Below are positions 17,950-22,500 of a stretch of 22,500 nucleotides of DNA, piece by piece. The stretch covers positions 72,501 to 95,000 of the forward strand of contig CM018915.1 of assembly GCA_009663005.1 (NCBI GenBank), given 5' to 3'. Numbering within the stretch: the stretch's first letter is position 1; each line of letters begins with the position of its first letter. The DNA is from Actinidia chinensis (taxonomy: Eukaryota > Streptophyta > Magnoliopsida > Ericales > Actinidiaceae). The notes beneath the pieces were generated by a model that was not told where the DNA came from, did no database searches, and was given only the letters and a program-made list of their open reading frames with translations. The position numbers and the translations under genes are program-made.

Positions 17950-19654
17950 CGTTTTGAGTTCCAAACCAAAAACTGAGGCAAGAGATGTTGCTATTTGAAG
18001 TTTTTTGCCCGGTAGTTGTCCTAACGAGTGTAGTACATGATAGATGCGGACTTTGTTTTTCCTTTCTTTTTATTAAATCTTTTTTTGTGTGTTTACATTC
18101 TTTCCGTTTAATTTAAGATCCTAGAATTGCATGTCAGAACCATTTTTTGTAATATTGACAATTTTATTAGCTAAACGCTTTAGGCTACGAGACTTGTAAA
18201 ACCAATGGGTGTCATCAAATCTATATACGTCTTGTTTCCTCATTTCATTACATGGAACTTTGTTTGGCAAAAATTATATTTTTATGCATAAACTCTTGAT
18301 CTCTACGTGTTCCTGGCAGATAATTCTTTTGATCATCTAATGTGATTGCAACTACCTCAAGATAATCCTTGTATTAGATGATTAAAATGGAGCCACAAGA
18401 TAATATACGTAAATAGGAAGTAACAGCTTCCTAATATACATGGCTGAAACCTCTTCCATAACAAAATTTCATTTAGATTTGTACTATACATACATCCATG
18501 TGTGGGTGTCTGGTTACTATATTTTCCGTAATGCTGTTTTATGTCCATAACCTATAAATTTTTTTGAAGGATATAAGTACAAAAATTACTAATCAACGTG
18601 CTACATTTACTCATCAATTTGCATTAGGTAAAAAAATAATACATTTTCTATCAAGTGAATTCTCTAATTTTGAAAAGAATTTATACTAATACAATTAAAA
18701 CTTGTGATGACTAAATTGGATACAAAATAATACTCATCCATGCATTGTTTTAATGAACTACATCGGGGTTTAATCATGTTGCATTTCATTTTTATGTGAA
18801 CAATACAACACCAAAATCTTATATGTGAGATATAAAAACGTTCCCCATGTAACATGGACTCTTCTAAATGTTTGAAATATTCTGTAAGACACTCGACAGT
18901 TGAGTAAGGGTATGAAAGATGTGTCTTACATGTGAAAGTTGGACGTTCGCCAAGCAATTAATAATTCGAGTTTACTATATAACTATGTATTAAAACTCTC
19001 ATATTATGCATGCATGCTTTATGGCACCTTGTAAATACCATTATACCCTAGATGACAAAAAAGGAAGAATATTTAGACCTTCAAATATTTTTCCATTTCT
19101 CTGTGCACTTAGACATAGAATTAGATGAACCAGACACACAGAACCTACATCTGATACCCATATCCATGTCCATGTATAACATAGGACATACCAAAACCGA
19201 TACCACTCTCCTAGGACTAAAACTGCTAAACGATGACGGACTTATTGGGATCAGATAGTCGAAATCTCCAGAATCCTATACTAATCACCTTCGCCCCGCA
19301 AAGATCTTTTATTCTATTTCCTCCTCCTTTGTAAGAAATGCAAGGGGATCCCTTTATTTTATTTCTGATTAGCTACTACAGTGGGGTCCTCTCCCACCAA
19401 TACAGCCAAATGAGACAAAGGAAACCATCGATTTTCTCACAAAAAATATCTTCCTCCCATGTACTCTCTCTCAACTTCTGTCCCTCATCATCTGATGAAC
19501 CAACTCCTTTCCCAACATCCAGCTAGAGTTTGTCTAAACTACAGAAACCTTTCCAGTTAAAGATCCTAACATGGTTTTACTACCAGAGAAAACCGTGAAT
19601 GAAAAGAGTGATATACATACTAGAAGCTTGGGCTTCAACCCTGTAAACAAATTT
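17950..19654. other. Intergenic stretch, no gene seen
   Basis: The first part (17950-18200) is probably decayed 3' UTR of the NUP214 copy. The rest is AT-rich, with only short frames lacking domains (for example 18664-18957 and 19052-19258). Confidence 0.45.
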
Positions 19655-20010
19655 TGCAAGATGTTGAATCTTGTTGCGGAAGCACCCAAACATCGAAATT
19701 CAAACACAACCACAATCACAACCGATGGAAGTACGATGAAAAAAATTAAAATGAAGAAAGACAAGATTTACATGGTTCGGCTATAACACGCCTACTCCAC
19801 GGAGAGGATTCCATTCTTTGTCCTATGAGAATAATTTGTACAAGTACACGTATGAAAGACCCACACCTAAACCCTTATATACTTACTCATACAAGAACTC
19901 ACTCTCACCCAAGCCTAAGCTTTACACTTTATCACACCTTGTCACCCACAATTGCCGTGTATGACCCCCATGTTCTCCTTAGCATACATGATCATGGATA
20001 AATATATATA
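19655..20010. mobile_element. LTR-like repeat fragment
   Basis: Contains AATCTTGTTGCGGAAGCACC, then GATTTACATGGTTCGGC and CACGCCTACTCCACGG, phrases that recur in plant copia LTRs. It is followed by CTTATATACTTACTCATACA. No coding domain is seen and the ends are not fixed. It recalls the sequence at 6225-6300 in layout. Confidence 0.4.
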
Positions 20011-20130
20011 AAACTGGTTGAATTAACCATTAAGGCTTTGAATGCCAATTGAACTACCCAAGTGAACCACAAAGCATGCTAAAACCAAGAGCACCTGGGA
20101 AATATAACAGCGGTGTAAATCAACCCGTTA

Positions 20131-20190
20131 GGAACATGGACCATCCCAATAAATCCATTGGGAATTCGAACCATCCCAACAGATCTAGCT
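20131..20190. repeat. Degenerate tandem pair around CCATCCCAA
   Basis: GGAACATGGACCATCCCAAT and GGAATTCGAACCATCCCAAC follow each other about 30 bp apart, both continuing into an A/G-ATC-type end. Short and imperfect. Confidence 0.5.
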
Positions 20191-20311
20191 TCCAGTTTTC
20201 CTATTGATATCACGCAAAATTACCAGAGAACGACAATCGAGACAAATTATTAGAACCCAAAAATTAGACAAGTAAAGAAATTTGTGGAATAAAAACAGTT
20301 AGAGAAATTTA

Positions 20312-20449
20312 CTACATGAGCTCAGAACGACCATTTTTCACATCCTTTTCAGCAAGAGCAATCCTTTCAAGTAGTTTTCTACTCTCCTTCATTAAATCAA
20401 CAGAAAGGTTCAACTCTTTTACATTATTTTCAGTTTTGATGAACTTTGC
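20312..20449 (-). CDS. Orphan exon, coiled-coil-like, gene unknown
   Basis: After a good acceptor (ATATATTGCAG on the minus strand) the frame reads [17 protein letters not shown], then [28 protein letters not shown] and TAG at 20312-20314: 45 codons without a stop, helical and heptad-like. It looks like a genuine terminal exon, or an internal one if the GTAGTA inside the last codons is a donor. A possible 33-base partner exon lies at about 20664-20696 (AQEGFCSDTHL), but I could not link further exons up to 22500. It may be a fragment of a coiled-coil protein gene captured or left by duplication. The family is not recognised. Confidence 0.35.
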   Translation of the reverse strand, partial: AKFIKTENNVKELNLSVDLMKESRKLLERIALAEKDVKNGRSELM

Positions 20450-21009
20450 CTGCAATATATATTGTAGCTATAAACATGAGCTGAATGCTTTATTGGATTA
20501 TGAAATTATGACCTATTTATCAATGTACATAAAATCAAGATGGTGGGTACTTAATTGTTCTCGTGTACCTCAAGAGTGGTAAAACTAAGGGCATTGTTTT
20601 TGTAATCTCACTAGAAAAACCTCTAGAAAATTTAGAATGCCTCCTCACTCTGAAGTTTACCAAATGTGTGTCGGAACAAAAACCTTCTTGAGCCTGCAGT
20701 CAAAGCAAGGTCTTAGGTATCAAAAACAAAGAATCAATTGTATAATGACAATCGACAACATAAATAAATGGGCTCTTAATTATGTACCAAATGCATGTCA
20801 GGAAGATCAAAAGTCCGACCTATCAAAGAAACTTTAAGGTTTGACAAATGATGCGCACAAGGTAAGATCTACAACACCAAATAATGTGCAAAGATGCAAG
20901 CAGATGCTGAAACTAAATCATTAATAGGTTCCACAACCAGAATAATGTTTGTTTTTGATAACTTTGTATTCGGTTCACTAAATTGACTAATTTGGAAGAC
21001 TAACACCAC
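20450..21009. other. Stretch without supported gene
   Basis: AT-rich, with only short frames. CATTTGGTA recurs in the minus strand at about 20662 and 20785, with no clear meaning. Confidence 0.4.
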
Positions 21010-21165
21010 TGCCTACAAGTGGAGGGCTCATTTAAAGCCAAGGTTTTGGACTAGCTCAACACAGGAATTGATAGCATATAGATGGGAGTCGAACCAAACC
21101 AAAGGCTTCATGAGGCCATTGGTGGCTAGGTTACTACCACTACCACATCTGGGCAACTTCAGACA
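21010..21165 (-). repeat. Possible tRNA-derived SINE
   Basis: On the minus strand GGTTCGACTCC (21085-21095) fits a polymerase III B box. TAGTGGTAGTAACC, about 50 bp upstream, may be a degraded A box. Downstream CAAAACCTTGGCTTTAAATG leads into AGCCCTCCACTTGTAGG, similar to tails I associate with plant tRNA-derived repeats. No target duplication was identified. Confidence 0.35.
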
Positions 21166-21904
21166 CTTCATAAACTAATAAAAAACATATCCTTTATATC
21201 TATCCAAGATGTATAATGGTATTGTCAGAGTTAGATCTCGTACTCCAAGCAACATTTCTACTCATCAACAAAAAACTATAATTCTACATAAATGAATAAT
21301 ATAAAGGAATCCCGAGAGCCGAGAACTCAACCAACAATGCCTAGGAAGACTAGAAAGAGTACTCCTAATAAGAGTGAGGCAACTGGCTTTGGATAAATAA
21401 TAGCCTCCTCTGGAGCCGCACCACAGCACCAAGGTCGATGCTTCTCATTACTTACCTGTAGTCTAGAAATAGCCTACAGGATTACCATTCACCTAGCCGG
21501 ATAGTAGAGATGCAAAAGAAAATATGGAGTCGCCACCTTCTATTGAAACCCATTCTCCCACTAAGTACAATAACATGATCATGTGCCTTCTCTACAAATT
21601 GCAAATAATCCCTACCTCACCACTTCTAAGCCATGAGTCTATACGTCCATTTGCAACCAATTCCGTATCAAGAATCTGACCACAAAATCATTATGTGAAG
21701 CTGAAGTGAGAAAAGCTCATTTTGAGAGGCGCATTTTTAAGCTTTGTTGAACTGGGACTGGGTAGTTGTTAGGCGTGTTGAACCAATCTTTTTTATGCTT
21801 TCGTTTTTTGGTTGTCTTATTCTTCTTTCTTTTTCTTCCTTTTTCTTTTGGTTGTGCAAGGGTTGTGAACCTTCTAAAAGTACAATTTCTCTGTTGTTGC
21901 TGAT
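21166..21904. other. Repeat-like stretch without gene
   Basis: Includes ATGGAGTCGCCACC (about 21525), a phrase common in plant LTR retrotransposons, and a C/T-rich tract at 21790-21850. The short frames on both strands over that tract (21717-21908, 21744-21950) are low complexity. Confidence 0.35.
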
Positions 21905-22500
21905 ACAAAATAATTTTATAAGTTGTACAAGGGGGACTAATGGATATTAAGGCTTTGATGTCTTCTGCTTCTCTTCTCCAGTATCAAAGCAACAAAAGAG
22001 GCATTTAGGCATTAAAAAGCACTCACACACACCACATGCTCATGGAAATAGCACAACATAGCCATTATATCTCCTTTAACCACATCCCGATAAATTTAAA
22101 AGAATGCCATTGCCCTATGATTCGGACGTGAGCTTTATCCCCATTCAAATTTTCGATGCATCAAGCACATCATCTTTTAGAAAAGATCTTTCACCACTCC
22201 ACCTCTTACAAATAGGTTGACATCCTTAGTCATGGAATATGCCTTCGTAGAAATTAGCAATCTCCTTCCTAAACTCTGACTACATCACTCCTTCAATAAC
22301 AACCACCATTAATGCATATGCTTCCTATAATATTGCAATTGGATCTCTAGTGAGCATTGGTTGTCCAGTGGAAGAAAGAAGAATTCACATCTGCTTTCAA
22401 CCATAAAGACCGTGGTTTGTCACTAGCTGATTTCTATCATCCTTTCTATCCTCCTAAGTTCCATTCCCTCGTATCTCTCATTTACTTCCCCAACCCTCCA
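21905..22500 (-). mobile_element. Decayed L1-type LINE, ORF2 reverse-transcriptase N-terminal region (runs off the window)
   Basis: Read on the minus strand from 22500 downwards, L1 blocks appear in order. They are NSSFFHWTTNAH, like the NTRFFHRMAN block (about 22350), and SEFRKEIANFYEGIF (about 22240-22290). Next come NGDKA followed by RAMAFF and YRDVVKGDIMAM (about 22060-22150), the NGDKAPGPDGF region. LNASFVALI (about 21985-22010) and a degraded RPISL/SLYK region (about 21910-21960) end the series. Several stops and frameshifts occur. The polymerase catalytic YxDD motif is not reached. The element is cut off at the right window edge. Confidence 0.75.

Noticed and set aside
1..22500. CRISPR arrays, tRNA or rRNA genes, prokaryotic operons, defence systems
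   Set aside because: No regularly spaced direct repeats, tRNA cloverleaf or rRNA sequence was seen; the gene structure is that of a plant nuclear genome.

Overview
The window looks like nuclear DNA of a flowering plant. It is AT-rich and gene-sparse, has spliced genes with GT-AG introns, and carries decayed plant transposable elements of several classes (hAT-type MITE, Ty1/copia, L1-type LINE, probable Ty3/gypsy LTRs). There is no bacterial operon structure, tRNA, rRNA or CRISPR array. The species cannot be named from the sequence.

One intact gene is clear. It lies on the minus strand from 10883 (start) to 1054 (stop). I rebuilt eight exons by joining frames across GT-AG introns, giving an uninterrupted protein of 314 residues with a signal peptide, a lumenal domain with N-glycosylation sites, one C-terminal membrane span and a short cytosolic tail. 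It fits the plant relatives of the ER/V-ATPase accessory family (Ac45/VOA1/BIG1-like; Arabidopsis At3g13410 type). The first seven exons sit between 7601 and 10883. The last exon, with most of the membrane span and the tail, is 6.45 kb away at 1054-1146. Intron 7 in between is filled with a hAT-type MITE with target-site duplication (2835-3545), a gypsy-like LTR segment (about 4240-4530), an L1 LINE endonuclease remnant (5319-6215) and a copia-LTR-like stretch (about 6225-7200).

Upstream of that gene (10884-11400) is its probable 5' UTR and promoter. From 11400 to 15550 the DNA is AT-rich and transposon-derived: a short inverted-repeat element (12234-12427), a rearranged copia remnant in the order RNase H, polypurine tract, LTR, primer-binding site, protease (12611-13430), and a probable gypsy LTR (about 13490-14205).

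From about 15555 to 17949 on the plus strand lies a decayed copy of the C-terminal, FG/GGGF-repeat half of the plant nucleoporin NUP214. It keeps an intron but has many stops and frameshifts, so it is an unprocessed, dead partial duplicate.

The right end (18000-22500) has no intact gene. It holds an LTR-like repeat (about 19655-20010), an orphan coiled-coil-like exon on the minus strand (20312-20449), a possible SINE (about 21010-21165) and a decayed L1 reverse-transcriptase fragment on the minus strand (about 21905-22500) that runs out of the window. No novel multi-gene system is visible. The most interesting points are the TE-loaded intron that separates the membrane anchor from the rest of the protein, the copia fragment order, and the NUP214 relic.
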